DNA from: Microvirga subterranea
Lineage (GTDB): Bacteria; Pseudomonadota; Alphaproteobacteria; Rhizobiales; Beijerinckiaceae
Length of the DNA stretch: 64,000 bases
Direction: 5' to 3'
NCBI RefSeq assembly: GCF_003350535.1
Contig: NZ_QQBB01000003.1
Coordinates: forward strand, 248,001 to 312,000
In this document: piece after piece, positions 8,207-17,008 of the stretch
How positions within the stretch are numbered: position 1 is the first letter of the stretch
Layout: each line of letters begins with the position of its first letter
Made by a program: the position numbers and the translations under genes
The notes under the pieces: model-generated
Seen by the model: only the letters and a program-made list of their open reading frames with translations
Database searches by the model: none
What the model was told of the DNA's origin: nothing

Positions 8207-8994
8207 TCTGCCCCCGGCCCTGAAAGGTGTCTTGCGAGACTGCCTTAAAGACGGAGGATCTCTCCGGCGCTCACGTTCAGGATGAGATAGCCGGTTCTGC
8301 AATCACTGGCGAGTCGGAGATTATCCGCTCATGGCTCGACTTTGCCGTCACGAGACATCAGCACAGCCGTTATGGCCAGCCGGACGGGGGTCCAGGCTCT
8401 GAAGCCGGTCGATCAACGGCTTCAGGTGCGCCGGGTAATCGGGCTCGTTCTGAAGCTCCACCGTATAGATCCTCTTTAGGATCTGACCGATGACGGCAGC
8501 AGCATGGTTGGGCGTGAGAGTGAGCGTGTTCGGGATCCGCAGCCCATCGTGCGATCCGCCAGCGGTCAGCATGAGGAAATTCCTGTGCGTTCATGCATCG
8601 GTCCGATGCGTTCTACCAAGCCAACCCGGCTGGAGACGAGCGGTTGCACGCGGGCAACCCGTGGGGTGCGGCGGCGCACAACGTTGTGATTAGCGATGAA
8701 GGCGGCACTTCGTATGTAATAACATTGGAACTTTAGCGGCGAGACAGATCAGCGCCGGGGCCGGGACCGAGTGATCACAATGAGGAGTAGCCCCTTTTAA
8801 GATGACACGATCCTCCTGCCGGACAGTTATAAATCCTGACGGGCTCTGACCTCTACCGCCCCCGACGAGCGGAGTGGAAAGGTGTTCAAATTTTGCGGCG
8901 CCATAAGGCCAACAAGAAGCATGCTCGACATGTTTGGAACGGAACAGAGCAAGCGCATCTATCAACCTGACGCCTTGCTGGCGGAGAGACATTC
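8207..8994. other. Gene-poor stretch with one doubtful small ORF
   Basis: About 790 bases between the DUF2165 gene and the flippase. Apart from the 74-codon minus-strand frame at 8348-8572, I see no convincing gene. The part from about 8690 to 8900 is less GC-rich than the flanks. No RNA gene or transposase remnant recognised. Confidence 0.5.
8348..8572 (-). CDS. Possible small hypothetical protein
   Basis: 74 residues. Composition is more protein-like than the surrounding frames, with a mixed helix-forming middle (AAAVIGQILKRIYTVEL, then PAHLKPLIDRLQSL). The likely Shine-Dalgarno sequence is weak. No family recognised. It could be a real short protein or a remnant. Confidence 0.35.
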   Translation of the reverse strand: MLTAGGSHDGLRIPNTLTLTPNHAAAVIGQILKRIYTVELQNEPDYPAHLKPLIDRLQSLDPRPAGHNGCADVS

Positions 8995-10329
8995 TTGACG
9001 GCACCGGACCTGATACGCCACCTGAGGTCGCATCCTTTTCTCCGCCGGGTCGCCGTCGTTGTGGGCGGAACCGCTGCTGCCCAGGCCATTACGATTGCCG
9101 TGTCGCCCCTCATCACTCGGCTGTATGGGCCGGAGATCTTCGGGGTCTTCGGGGTGTTCACGGCCGCCCTGGCTCTTGTCACGCCGCTTGCCAACCTGTC
9201 CTACGGCGCCGCGATCGTGCTGCCGGAATCGGACGACGAAGCCAGGACACTTTTCAAGCTCGCTGCGCTGATCGGCCTGATCATGGCCATCCTCTCGTTC
9301 ATCGTCGTTGCAGCTTTCGGCGCCGAGATCGCGGAAGCGATCGGCTTCACCGCCGATCCGCACCTGCTTCTGATCGCACCTGTCATGGTGATGCTGTCTG
9401 CCGTCGCCGAGCCGCTCCACCATTGGCTCTATCGGATGAAGAAGTTCGGGGTCATTTCGCGGGCAGCCGTGATCGAAGCCGCGGCAAACGGCTTGGCCAA
9501 GGTCGGGATCGGAACCATGGCGGCAACGGTGCCTGCGCTCCTTGCCACATCGGTTTTCGCATCCGCGCTCCAGGTGTCGCTGCTTTGGGCGAGTGCGCGG
9601 CACACGCTGATGGGCTGCGCCGCTCCGGATCAGTCAACGAAGCGCACGACCCCTTCGCCTGCACTGAGGGACGTCGCTCGCCGCTTCCGTGACTTTCCGC
9701 TGTTCAAGGCGCCAAACGACTGGCTCAACATGATTTCGAACAGCATCCCACCGCTCATCCTTGCCGCGGCTCTAGGACCCGTTCCGGCGGGGTTCTACCT
9801 CCTGGCGCGCCGGGTCGTCGTGCTCCCGATCACCGTCATCTCCGGCGCGATCGGCCCGATATTCCTGACGCGCTTCGTCGAAGCCACTCATGGTTCGGAA
9901 CGGCTGAGGCCGCTTCTGCTGAAGGGAACGGCGGCGCTCGCGGCAGCCGGTCTGGTGCCTTTCGGGATCATCGTCGCCTTCGGGCCGTGGCTGTTCAGCC
10001 TCGTTTTCGGCGCCGGATGGGAGCCGGCCGGTGAATATGCACGGTGGCTGTGTCTCTGGTTCTATTTCGCTTTCATTGCGGCGCCGTCCTTCCACGCCAT
10101 TCCTGTCCTCGGCCTGCAAGGACATTTTCTGGTGTACCAGATCGCGGTGCTCGCGTTGCGCGCCGGAGCGTTGGCGGCAGGCGCAATCTACTTCGGGAAC
10201 GACGTCCTCGCGATCGCTCTGCTGTCGATCGTCGGCGCCGTGGTCAACGGAACGCAGATCATCTGGTGCGCGGCGAGCTGCGACGTCCGCTCCCGGGACG
10301 ACCTCGCTCAACTTCGACAGGCCGTTTGA
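8995..10329 (+). CDS. Polysaccharide flippase (Wzx/MATE-like)
   Basis: 444 residues with about twelve hydrophobic segments and an N-terminal pattern typical of O-antigen or exopolysaccharide transporters (TAAAQAITIAVSPLITRLYG, then EIFGVFGVF). Such proteins flip lipid-linked sugar units across the inner membrane. The start is a TTG at 8995 preceded by GGAGAG at good spacing; no ATG fits. Convergent with the acyltransferase gene, 42 bases apart. No polymerase or other glycan genes are adjacent, so the substrate is open. Confidence 0.85.
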   Translation: MTAPDLIRHLRSHPFLRRVAVVVGGTAAAQAITIAVSPLITRLYGPEIFGVFGVFTAALALVTPLANLSYGAAIVLPESDDEARTLFKLAALIGLIMAILSFIVVAAFGAEIAEAIGFTADPHLLLIAPVMVMLSAVAEPLHHWLYRMKKFGVISRAAVIEAAANGLAKVGIGTMAATVPALLATSVFASALQVSLLWASARHTLMGCAAPDQSTKRTTPSPALRDVARRFRDFPLFKAPNDWLNMISNSIPPLILAAALGPVPAGFYLLARRVVVLPITVISGAIGPIFLTRFVEATHGSERLRPLLLKGTAALAAAGLVPFGIIVAFGPWLFSLVFGAGWEPAGEYARWLCLWFYFAFIAAPSFHAIPVLGLQGHFLVYQIAVLALRAGALAAGAIYFGNDVLAIALLSIVGAVVNGTQIIWCAASCDVRSRDDLAQLRQAV

Positions 10330-10371
10330 TCAGGCGGAACGTCGCCGATCCTTGGCCAAGCGCGTTGTTCG

Positions 10372-11652
10372 TCAGGATTGCCCTTGCAGGTTCGCAGCGG
10401 CCCGGCGCGGCTTGCGGTCACCACGACGCCGGAAGCTGCGGTAAAGCTCCTTCAGCGCCGCCGGAATTCGCGGGCGGATCACATCCTGGTAGACCGCCTT
10501 TGCGACGATGCCAGGCGTCCGAATGAGGATGGGAAGAGCCTCGCGCCGTACGAGATGAAGGTCCGCGTATTCGTCCTGAGACATTCTCCAGTGCTGGTCA
10601 GGACCCGACAGGCTCATGTGATTGATCTCGTCGATGCCCGGCCGCGAGAAGGCATCCCTATAGACCTCCTCCGTTAGAAGACTGCCGAGTCTGCATTCGG
10701 CGAAATCCTCGTCGAAGGTATATTTGGGCAGGATCAGGGTCCGCCCGCAGACGACGCCCATCTGAGCCGCGACGAGGCGTCCGTCCACGCGGATCGTATG
10801 CCATTCCCATTGGTTGTGACGGGAGAGCCCGCCGATAAGCTCGGAGTAGAACTCGACCGTCTTTTGATCGTGCACCATTGCGGAGCCCGAACGACCCTTC
10901 CAACCGGCCGCCTCGAGGGCCATATATTCGGCCAACAAGCCGTCATTGCCGATGTCCCCTCGCCTCACTTCGAAGGAAGCCGTGCCGCGCTGATCCAGCT
11001 TCCTGCGATAGCGCCTGACGTTCTTGCGGATACTGCCGAGCTCGGCCATGTACCCGTCGAAGCTGCCGCGAGCATCGAGGTAGGAATACATCGTGCTCAG
11101 CCCGGTACGCACCAAGTAGCCGCTCGAGTTCTTCCCGGCTGCACGCCACAGAGCCGAACTTCGACGAATCGCCTTGAAGTCGATTCCGATATGATTCGGT
11201 ATGCAGCGATCGACATCCATGAGAAGCGTATCCAGCGCTGCAGCGCCGATGTCGGGTTCCAGCAGGATGTCGCCGGATGGTGTATGCTGATCGAAAGGCG
11301 TCTCCAGGACGGGCAAACTCTGGCTGAAAATTCCGTTCGATCGCCAGACCAGGGGGAGGACACCCACAAGCCGATCGCCCCTATAGGCGAAGGTGCAGAG
11401 CCATCGGTCCCCAGGCCGAAGCCGGTGGCACATGAAGGCACTCACCCAGGCAGGCAAGGCACCGGCAACAGCCTGAGGAACGCGCACGGCAAGATCGTTC
11501 CACGCGGCAATGTGGGGCAGCAGCCCCTCGAAGTCCTGAACGGTAACCGCTCGCAACTCAAGGTCGCGATACGGCGGAGGGTGAGCATGTTCTCGAAAAT
11601 GTTCGAGAACATCTGCGGCGTCTACATTGGCTCCCTGCAAGATTGAGCGCAC
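10372..11652 (-). CDS. CelD/BcsL-type (FemAB-like GNAT) acyltransferase
   Basis: 426 residues. Two-lobed protein with the C-terminal GNAT_6/FemAB domain (about 215-345) seen in CelD/BcsL-like proteins near polysaccharide loci. Recognisable stretches are IRKNVRRYRRKL before the domain and LEAAGWKGRSGSA inside it. No signal peptide. It probably transfers an acyl or aminoacyl group to a sugar or peptidoglycan precursor. A distant relative lies at 27787-28794. ATG at 11652; the first 25 residues are uncertain. Confidence 0.8.
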   Translation of the reverse strand: MRSILQGANVDAADVLEHFREHAHPPPYRDLELRAVTVQDFEGLLPHIAAWNDLAVRVPQAVAGALPAWVSAFMCHRLRPGDRWLCTFAYRGDRLVGVLPLVWRSNGIFSQSLPVLETPFDQHTPSGDILLEPDIGAAALDTLLMDVDRCIPNHIGIDFKAIRRSSALWRAAGKNSSGYLVRTGLSTMYSYLDARGSFDGYMAELGSIRKNVRRYRRKLDQRGTASFEVRRGDIGNDGLLAEYMALEAAGWKGRSGSAMVHDQKTVEFYSELIGGLSRHNQWEWHTIRVDGRLVAAQMGVVCGRTLILPKYTFDEDFAECRLGSLLTEEVYRDAFSRPGIDEINHMSLSGPDQHWRMSQDEYADLHLVRREALPILIRTPGIVAKAVYQDVIRPRIPAALKELYRSFRRRGDRKPRRAAANLQGQS

Positions 11653-12056
11653 TCCCTCTGGTTGAAGTCGCTACTCACGCCCTAATCTGCGAGGCAATCG
11701 GCCGATAGGCCGCTAACATTCCTGCAGGTCTGTTTTGAGCTTATACGCCAGCGACAAGATAAGATTACATTATGAGCAGAGCTGTTCAAGTTACTCTCTT
11801 GAGAACTGCTCATCGTAATACCGAATATACGCAGAAAACGCCGACCGACCGAGGTTTCCAGGCGTGTTCCACGACATAAGAACCATCGATAAGAATGGCT
11901 ACCTCATGTGGCCAGACAAAATCCTGCTATTATCCGCAAAGACCACTTTCTCGCCCAGAAGCGGTGGATCTAATCTCTGCCTGACCGTCGCTCGTGAGCT
12001 GAATCCGGCTTGACAGCGTCGACGAGAACGCACCGAGACAAAGCAGGACTGCCAGG
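11653..12056. other. Intergenic stretch, AT-richer, with an inverted repeat
   Basis: 404 bases between divergent genes without a plausible CDS. Base composition is clearly less GC-rich than the flanks. An imperfect inverted repeat at 11772-11813 has outer arms ATGAGCAG and CTGCTCAT and partly pairing inner bases (GTTC, AAG). It probably holds promoters for both genes; a regulator site or small RNA is possible. Confidence 0.5.
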
Positions 12057-13292
12057 ATGCGAGTTGCACGTCACGCCGGGACAGGAGCAGTACAAACTGG
12101 GCGGCCCGAAGCCATCGTTCTGGGCGGGTTGGTCAACGGACTGAGCGTCGTCAGGAGCCTTGCGAAGGCTGGAATTCGGCCCATCCTGGTGAGCAATGAT
12201 CGTGATCTGGCGACGAGATCGCGATACGTTCGCCCCCATCTCGTTCCAGAGTACAATGAAACCTTGGTCGACGAGTTGTTGCGGCTCCGGCAGGAACTGG
12301 CCTTTGGGCCTGTGCTGATCTGCGCGCAGGATGCGCCTCTGCTCGCCATCTCGAAGTACCGGGAACGTTTGGCGCCTCACTTCAAGTTTCAGGACTTTCC
12401 GCCCCATGAGAAGCTGGTAGAGCTTGGCCATAAAGACCGGTTCTTTCAGGTGGCTCAGGAGGGTCGGTTTCCCGTTCCGTCGACGCTTCTCGTGCGCAGC
12501 CACGGCGACCTGAGCGGGATCAGCCAGTTGCGTCTTCCACTGTGCGTCAAGCAGAACGGGCACTCCAAGATCTACGAAAGAACGTTCAAGAAGGCCTATC
12601 GGGTCGAGAGCCACGCCGAGGCGCAGGCGCTTTGCGCGCGTATCCTGGACGTCACCGGCGAAGTCCTTGTTCAGGAGTGGATCGAGGGCACGAATGACTC
12701 GATCTATTTCTCGCTCTGCTACATGACGCGCTCAAAGCCCGTGGTCTTCACCGGGCGCAAGGGCCGCTCATGGCCCCCTCAGATCGGCGTCACGGCTAGC
12801 TGCTGGGCCGCACCGGAAGCAGCGGAGGAGCTGGAGGATCTGACGGTCCGCTACTTCCGCCATGTCGGTTTCACGCACGGCTTCTGCAGCATGGAGTTCA
12901 AGCGCGACCAGCGTGATGGCCGGTTCCTGATGGTGGAGCCTACGGTCGGACGAACCAACGGTCAGATCGAGATCTCCGCTCTCTGCGGCATCAATCTCTG
13001 CCACGTCGCCTATTGCGATTTGGCCGGACTTCCACGACCGCCCCTGCGGCTCGACCCGACCCATGTGTGGCGGGACGAATTTACGGACGCCCTCGCGGCC
13101 CGTATGCTGGGGACGGATTGCGCCTATCCGCCAAGACATCGCATTCACAATGCCTTCTGGCGCTGGGACGACCCGTTTCCAGCGCTTTCGGCTGCATCCG
13201 ATTTCGCGGGCCGTGGCTTCCGGCGCCTGGGTCGTGCTGCCGGAGGCTTGTGGCCATTGAATCAGCTCCCGTCGTACCAACGGATCTCGTAA
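12057..13292 (+). CDS. ATP-grasp carboligase-like protein
   Basis: 411 residues. Resembles the predicted ATP-grasp carboligases of COG3919: an N-terminal nucleotide-fold half (AIVLGGLVNGLSVVRSL, about 19-35), then an ATP-grasp domain with the lysine strand LCVKQNG (about 161-167), the VQEWIEG hinge motif (about 202-208) and the metal-binding MEFKRD and MVEPTVGR elements (about 280-305). Such enzymes join a carboxylate to an amine via an acylphosphate. Position beyond the flippase and acyltransferase suggests envelope or glycan decoration, as in other genomes. Substrates unknown. RBS before the ATG is weak. Confidence 0.75.
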   Translation: MRVARHAGTGAVQTGRPEAIVLGGLVNGLSVVRSLAKAGIRPILVSNDRDLATRSRYVRPHLVPEYNETLVDELLRLRQELAFGPVLICAQDAPLLAISKYRERLAPHFKFQDFPPHEKLVELGHKDRFFQVAQEGRFPVPSTLLVRSHGDLSGISQLRLPLCVKQNGHSKIYERTFKKAYRVESHAEAQALCARILDVTGEVLVQEWIEGTNDSIYFSLCYMTRSKPVVFTGRKGRSWPPQIGVTASCWAAPEAAEELEDLTVRYFRHVGFTHGFCSMEFKRDQRDGRFLMVEPTVGRTNGQIEISALCGINLCHVAYCDLAGLPRPPLRLDPTHVWRDEFTDALAARMLGTDCAYPPRHRIHNAFWRWDDPFPALSAASDFAGRGFRRLGRAAGGLWPLNQLPSYQRIS

Positions 13293-13424
13293 GCGTGGGC
13301 GATCGGGGTGGTCTATCAACGAGGTGAATGGAGGTCGTCGAGGAGCAGATCGGCAACTGGCGCCGTGAACGGCAGCTCGCATTGCGGGCGCTGGTGAACG
13401 AGCCGTGACGCCATCTGCGCCGAT
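13293..13424. other. Spacer before tRNA-Trp
   Basis: Short spacer. It holds a 26-codon frame at 13328-13408 (ATG preceded by GAGGTG, but with almost no spacing) whose product is rich in charged residues (EEQIGNWRRERQLALRAL). It may be a gene remnant or chance; not called as a gene. Confidence 0.3.
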
Positions 13425-13499
13425 AGGGGGGTAGCTCAAGGCCAGAGCACCGGTATCCAACGCCGGATGGTGCAAGTTCAAGTCTTGCCTCCCCTGCCA
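13425..13499 (+). tRNA. tRNA-Trp (CCA anticodon), divergent copy
   Basis: Full cloverleaf by eye: acceptor stem 13425-13431 with 13489-13495 (one G-T pair), D stem GCTC/GAGC with a short 7-base loop containing GG, anticodon stem 13450-13454 with 13462-13466 (one T-G pair), anticodon CCA at 13457-13459 after T33, a 5-base variable loop, T arm GCAAG/CTTGC with loop TTCAAGT, discriminator G and an encoded CCA end. A1-T72 and G73 fit tRNA-Trp. Anticodon loop bases 32 (A) and 38 (C) are unusual. It could be a second, specialised or decaying tRNA-Trp. Confidence 0.75.
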
Positions 13500-13608
13500 A
13501 TTCCGGAATCCGGTCCTGGAAGCCGCTGTCTGGCGGTTGACCCACGGCCGGTTGGCCTGGACTGGACTCTTGAAGCGCTGCTGCTAATTTCCCCGCGGGG
13601 GGAGAACA

Positions 13609-13992
13609 ATGAAACAGCTCGCTTTCGGCCTTACGGCCGTTTTGCTGGCATCGACCGCAGCCGTTGCACAACAGGCGCCGGTCGGGCCGCCCGTCAATAC
13701 GCTTCAGGAGATGGGCACTGCGCTTTGGTCCTGCTGGACCCCGCCGCCGGATACGCAGAATTTCCAGGTTACGATCCGCTTCAGCTTAAAGCGCAGCGGC
13801 GAAGTTCTTGGCAAGCCGATGATCACCTACTCGACCTTCAATGGGACCGACGAGGAGCAAAGGATCATCATGGACCGGATCCTCGCCTCGCTCGATGCCT
13901 GCACCCCGGTCAACCTCACGCCAGCGCTAGGAGGCGCGGTCGCGGGCCGAATGCTCATCATGACCTTCACGTCGCCGTCCACCAAAGCGTGA
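13609..13992 (+). CDS. Small secreted protein, TonB/TolA C-terminal-like
   Basis: 127 residues. Clear Sec signal peptide (about 1-20, ending AVAQQ) and a strong GGGGGAG Shine-Dalgarno sequence. The mature part has FQVTIRFSLKRSGEVLGKP, a strand pattern like TonB/TolA C-terminal domains in alphaproteobacterial hypothetical proteins, and two cysteines that could pair. Probably periplasmic. Function unknown. Confidence 0.75.
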   Translation: MKQLAFGLTAVLLASTAAVAQQAPVGPPVNTLQEMGTALWSCWTPPPDTQNFQVTIRFSLKRSGEVLGKPMITYSTFNGTDEEQRIIMDRILASLDACTPVNLTPALGGAVAGRMLIMTFTSPSTKA

Positions 13993-14049
13993 CCGGTTCG
14001 GTTCCAAGCGACGCGCGCGGCGGATGGGGCGAGCCGCCCGCCGCGCTGA

Positions 14050-14670
14050 TCAGAGCTGGTCGATCCATGCCCTGGTGACGGTCAGGTCGGCTTGCGACAA
14101 GCCGTGACCTGTCGGGAGCATCTGGTGCCTGACCACGGCTCCTGCCCCGGTCAGCAGCGATGCGAGCCGCTTGGCGTTCTCCGCCGGCACGATCGGGTCC
14201 GAGGCGCCAGACACAATCAAGACCGGCTTTCCGGCCAGATCGACGGCCGGCGGGTCCTGGAGCGGCACCATGGCCCGGAGCAGAACCGCTCCCGCGAGAG
14301 CGTCGGGACGGAGCTGAAGCACGGCGGCGGCAATGTTAGCACCGTTGGAGAAGCCGACCGCGACCGGAGCAGACAGGCCATAGGCCTCTCGGGCCTGTGC
14401 AATAAAGTCGGCGAGTTCCTGGGCGCGCCGGCGCACGTCTTCCTCGTCGAAGACGCCCTCCTGCAAACGGCGGAAGAAGCGCGGCATGCCGCCCTCAAGC
14501 ACCTTGCCTCGCGGCGAGAGCAGCGCGGAGCCCGGCGCAATCATGTTGCTGAGAGGGAGCAGATCATCTTCATTGCCGCCCGTTCCGTGCAGCAGCAGGA
14601 GCGGTGGACGCCCCGACTCCGTAGCTGGCTTGAAGCGGTGGATGAATGAGAGTTCGGTCATGGCGTTCAT
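14050..14670 (-). CDS. Alpha/beta-hydrolase (carboxylesterase/phospholipase type)
   Basis: 206 residues. Fold of the YpfH/carboxylesterase group: oxyanion motif LLLHGTGGNE (about 24-33), nucleophile GFSNGAN, acid in SGASDPIVP and catalytic His in PTGHGLS. Cytosolic, no signal. Start set at ATG 14670 with GAGG five or so bases upstream; the extension to 14712 lacks an RBS. It follows the ring-cleaving dioxygenase on the same strand, but a hairpin separates them. Confidence 0.85.
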   Translation of the reverse strand: MNAMTELSFIHRFKPATESGRPPLLLLHGTGGNEDDLLPLSNMIAPGSALLSPRGKVLEGGMPRFFRRLQEGVFDEEDVRRRAQELADFIAQAREAYGLSAPVAVGFSNGANIAAAVLQLRPDALAGAVLLRAMVPLQDPPAVDLAGKPVLIVSGASDPIVPAENAKRLASLLTGAGAVVRHQMLPTGHGLSQADLTVTRAWIDQL

Positions 14671-14720
14671 CGAAACCTCAGGACGGGCAGTGCAGCCCAC
14701 AATTCGAACCAAGATGAAAG

Positions 14721-14753
14721 GCCCCGCCGCCTGCCTAAATCAGGCGACGGGGC
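14721..14753 (-). terminator. Hairpin terminator after the dioxygenase
   Basis: 13-base arms at 14721-14733 and 14741-14753 with a single C/A mismatch and a 7-base loop, just beyond the stop at 14767. On the minus strand it is followed by CTTTC, only a weak T-run. Confidence 0.55.
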
Positions 14754-14766
14754 GCATGTCGACAGG

Positions 14767-15699
14767 TCAGGCGACCTTCGGCAGTACGGCTTCAATCTCG
14801 CCCCGGCTCGGCTCCAGAAAGCGCGGAAGCTTCAAGGATTGGCCCAGCGAAGTGGAGGGCTCATCGACCTCGAAGCCAGGGTCGTCGGTAGCGATCTCGA
14901 ACAGCAGACCTCCAGGCTCGCGGAAGTAAACCGCCCGGAAGTAGTCGCGGTCCTTCTGCTCCGTCGTCCGGATGCCGTGGTTGCGCAGCAGCTTGTCGAC
15001 CATCTCCGCCTGGACCGCATCGCTCGCGGCCCGGAAGGCAATATGGTGGACCGTTCCTGCCCCGGGGCGGCCGTGCAGGAAATCGCCTGCTTCACGCAGA
15101 TCGACGATGCCGCCGAGCGCCGTGTCGCCCGCCTTGTAGCGTACGACCGATCCCTCACGCGCCACCTCGGTGAAGCCGAAGACATCGGTCAGGATCGCTC
15201 CCGTCGGAGCGGCCCTGGCCAGGAGAAGACTGGCGCTGTGAAAGCCACGGATTGCATGCTCGGCCGGAATTTCACCGTCGCTCCACGCGGGCTCGTTCCC
15301 GATGGCAGGTACGGCGACGATCGCCAGACGCATGCCGTCGGGATCCTTGAAGGCAAGCACGGTCTCGCCGAAGCGCTTTGCGGGCACCTCGTGCGGCACG
15401 CCCTTCTCGACAAGGCGATGCATCCAGTAGCCGAGCGAGCCCTCCGGCACCCGGAAGACCGTTTCCTGCGTCTCGCCCACGCCGAGCCGGCCAGGAGCTG
15501 CATGCTCCCAAGGGAAGAAGGTCAGGATCGTGCCGGGCTGGCCGGCCTCGTCGCCATAGTAGAAGTGGTAAGTGCTCGGGTCGTCGAAGTTGACGGTCTT
15601 CTTCACCAGGCGCAGCCCAAGGGTCTGGGTGTAGAAGTCGAGGTTGCGGCGCGCGGGGCCGGCAATGGCGGTGATGTGGTGAATGCCGTTCTGACGCAT
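14767..15699 (-). CDS. Ring-cleaving dioxygenase (glyoxalase fold)
   Basis: 310 residues, two tandem vicinal-oxygen-chelate halves (about 1-135 and 150-280) as in MhqO/LinE-like extradiol dioxygenases. Metal ligands are likely the His of GIHHIT (about 5-10), the His of VHHIAF in the second half and the Glu of LLFEIATD. Start set at ATG 15699 with AAAGGA upstream. Divergent from a LysR gene across a palindromic region, so control by that regulator is likely. Substrate probably a hydroquinone or catechol; detoxification role inferred. Confidence 0.85.
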   Translation of the reverse strand: MRQNGIHHITAIAGPARRNLDFYTQTLGLRLVKKTVNFDDPSTYHFYYGDEAGQPGTILTFFPWEHAAPGRLGVGETQETVFRVPEGSLGYWMHRLVEKGVPHEVPAKRFGETVLAFKDPDGMRLAIVAVPAIGNEPAWSDGEIPAEHAIRGFHSASLLLARAAPTGAILTDVFGFTEVAREGSVVRYKAGDTALGGIVDLREAGDFLHGRPGAGTVHHIAFRAASDAVQAEMVDKLLRNHGIRTTEQKDRDYFRAVYFREPGGLLFEIATDDPGFEVDEPSTSLGQSLKLPRFLEPSRGEIEAVLPKVA

Positions 15700-15782
15700 T
15701 GTCGTCGTCCTTTGAAGGGGCAGCCAGCGCCCCGGTGCTGTCCAAGAGATAAGCCGGTTCGTCATTGGCGCCACGTCATTTT

Positions 15783-15833
15783 GATTGCACTGATGCAATC
15801 TCATAATTGTCGAAAGCTCGATTGCATTGCATC
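15783..15833. promoter_or_regulatory. LysR-type operator region
   Basis: Perfect palindrome GATTGCA-CTGA-TGCAATC at 15783-15800 and a related site at 15820-15833 (GATTGCA followed by TTGCATC), about 35 bp apart, between the dioxygenase and the LysR gene. This two-site layout fits LysR binding. Confidence 0.65.
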
Positions 15834-15966
15834 AGGGGCAGGATCAGCCTTGCGGACATCGAAGCAAGTATGGCGCTGCCGCCTGCAGATCGGCTAAGCG
15901 GTGTCGCCTCGCAACTGCCGGCGCCGAAGCTGCGCCGGGCAGGCGACATATCTCCGGGAGAGCAGC

Positions 15967-16878
15967 GTGGGCGAACCCTTCAAGAACTTGGCATGGGACG
16001 ATTTCCGCCTCGTCAAAGTGGTCGCCGAAGTGCGCAGCCTGCCTGCGGCCGCCGCTCTCCTGGGGGTGAACCACTCAACCGTCTTCCGCCGTCTCGGCCA
16101 GATTGAGGAGGCTCTCGGCGCCAAGCTGTTCGAGCGTCATCGCAGCGGCTATGCCCTCACGACTCCCGGCGAGGAGATGGTGTCTCTCGCGCAGCGCGTG
16201 GATGAGGACATCACGACCTTCACCCGGAAGATGGCCGGGCGAGAGATTGCGCCTGCAGGCGAGTTGCGCATCACCACGAACGATTCCCTTCTGGTCCATC
16301 TGCTTACGCCGCTATTCGTGAAATTCCGCAGGCAATGTCGCGACGTGCGCCTCGACATCGTCCTGGCGAACCAGGAGTTGAACCTGTCGAGGCGCGATGC
16401 CGACGTGGCGATCCGTGCCACCGATCACCCGCCCGAAAACCTCGTCGGCAGGCGGGTTGCCACGATCGCCTGGGCTCTTTACGGCCGAGGCGAGGATTTC
16501 CCGGAGCCGTCAGGAATCAATCTGGAAGGCCTCTACGAGCGTGACTGGGTATCCCTCGGTGACAATCTCGCGACGCTCAAGGCGGTGAAGTTCGTCCATG
16601 AGCATGTCGTGCCCCAGCGGATCGGTTATAAGGTCAACACCGTTCTGGGACTGGCGGAAGCGATCGAACAAGGGCTCGGCATCGGGCATCTTCCATGCTT
16701 CATCGGCGACACACGCCCCGGCCTCGCCCGGCTCAGCAAGCCTGATCCCGATTTCGCCACCGACCTGTGGCTTCTTACCCATCCGGATCTGCGCCATTCA
16801 CCGCGCGTTCGTATCTTTCTCGATTTTTTGGCTACGGAGATCGGAAAGCAGCGCAAGTTCATTGAAGGCGCAGAGTAA
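15967..16878 (+). CDS. LysR-family transcriptional regulator
   Basis: 303 residues. N-terminal winged helix (about 8-68, HSTVFRRLGQIEEALG) and effector domain. I chose the GTG at 15967, preceded by GGGAG with six-base spacing; a longer frame from 15901 has no RBS and an odd Arg/Cys-rich start. Divergent from the ring-cleaving dioxygenase, its probable target. The protein is of the type that uses the NHSTVFRRL recognition helix, common in regulators of quinone and aromatic responses. Confidence 0.88.
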   Translation: MGEPFKNLAWDDFRLVKVVAEVRSLPAAAALLGVNHSTVFRRLGQIEEALGAKLFERHRSGYALTTPGEEMVSLAQRVDEDITTFTRKMAGREIAPAGELRITTNDSLLVHLLTPLFVKFRRQCRDVRLDIVLANQELNLSRRDADVAIRATDHPPENLVGRRVATIAWALYGRGEDFPEPSGINLEGLYERDWVSLGDNLATLKAVKFVHEHVVPQRIGYKVNTVLGLAEAIEQGLGIGHLPCFIGDTRPGLARLSKPDPDFATDLWLLTHPDLRHSPRVRIFLDFLATEIGKQRKFIEGAE

Positions 16879-17008
16879 CATCGTTCGCCGCGCCTGAGTG
16901 CTTTGCAGCGAGTGAACATACCGTCATTCGGCTGCGCGACGGCGAAGTATTTCGCTGAGCCCGAAACGGCCCTAACCTCGACCGAGGCCCCTAGGCCGAG
17001 ATACACCC

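Noticed and set aside
8207-8994. Possible decayed mobile element in the gene-poor stretch
   Set aside because: No terminal inverted repeats, target duplication or transposase-like frame could be seen.
13425-13608. Integration site of an island at the tRNA-Trp
   Set aside because: No repeat of the tRNA 3' end was noticed nearby and no integrase gene is in the window.
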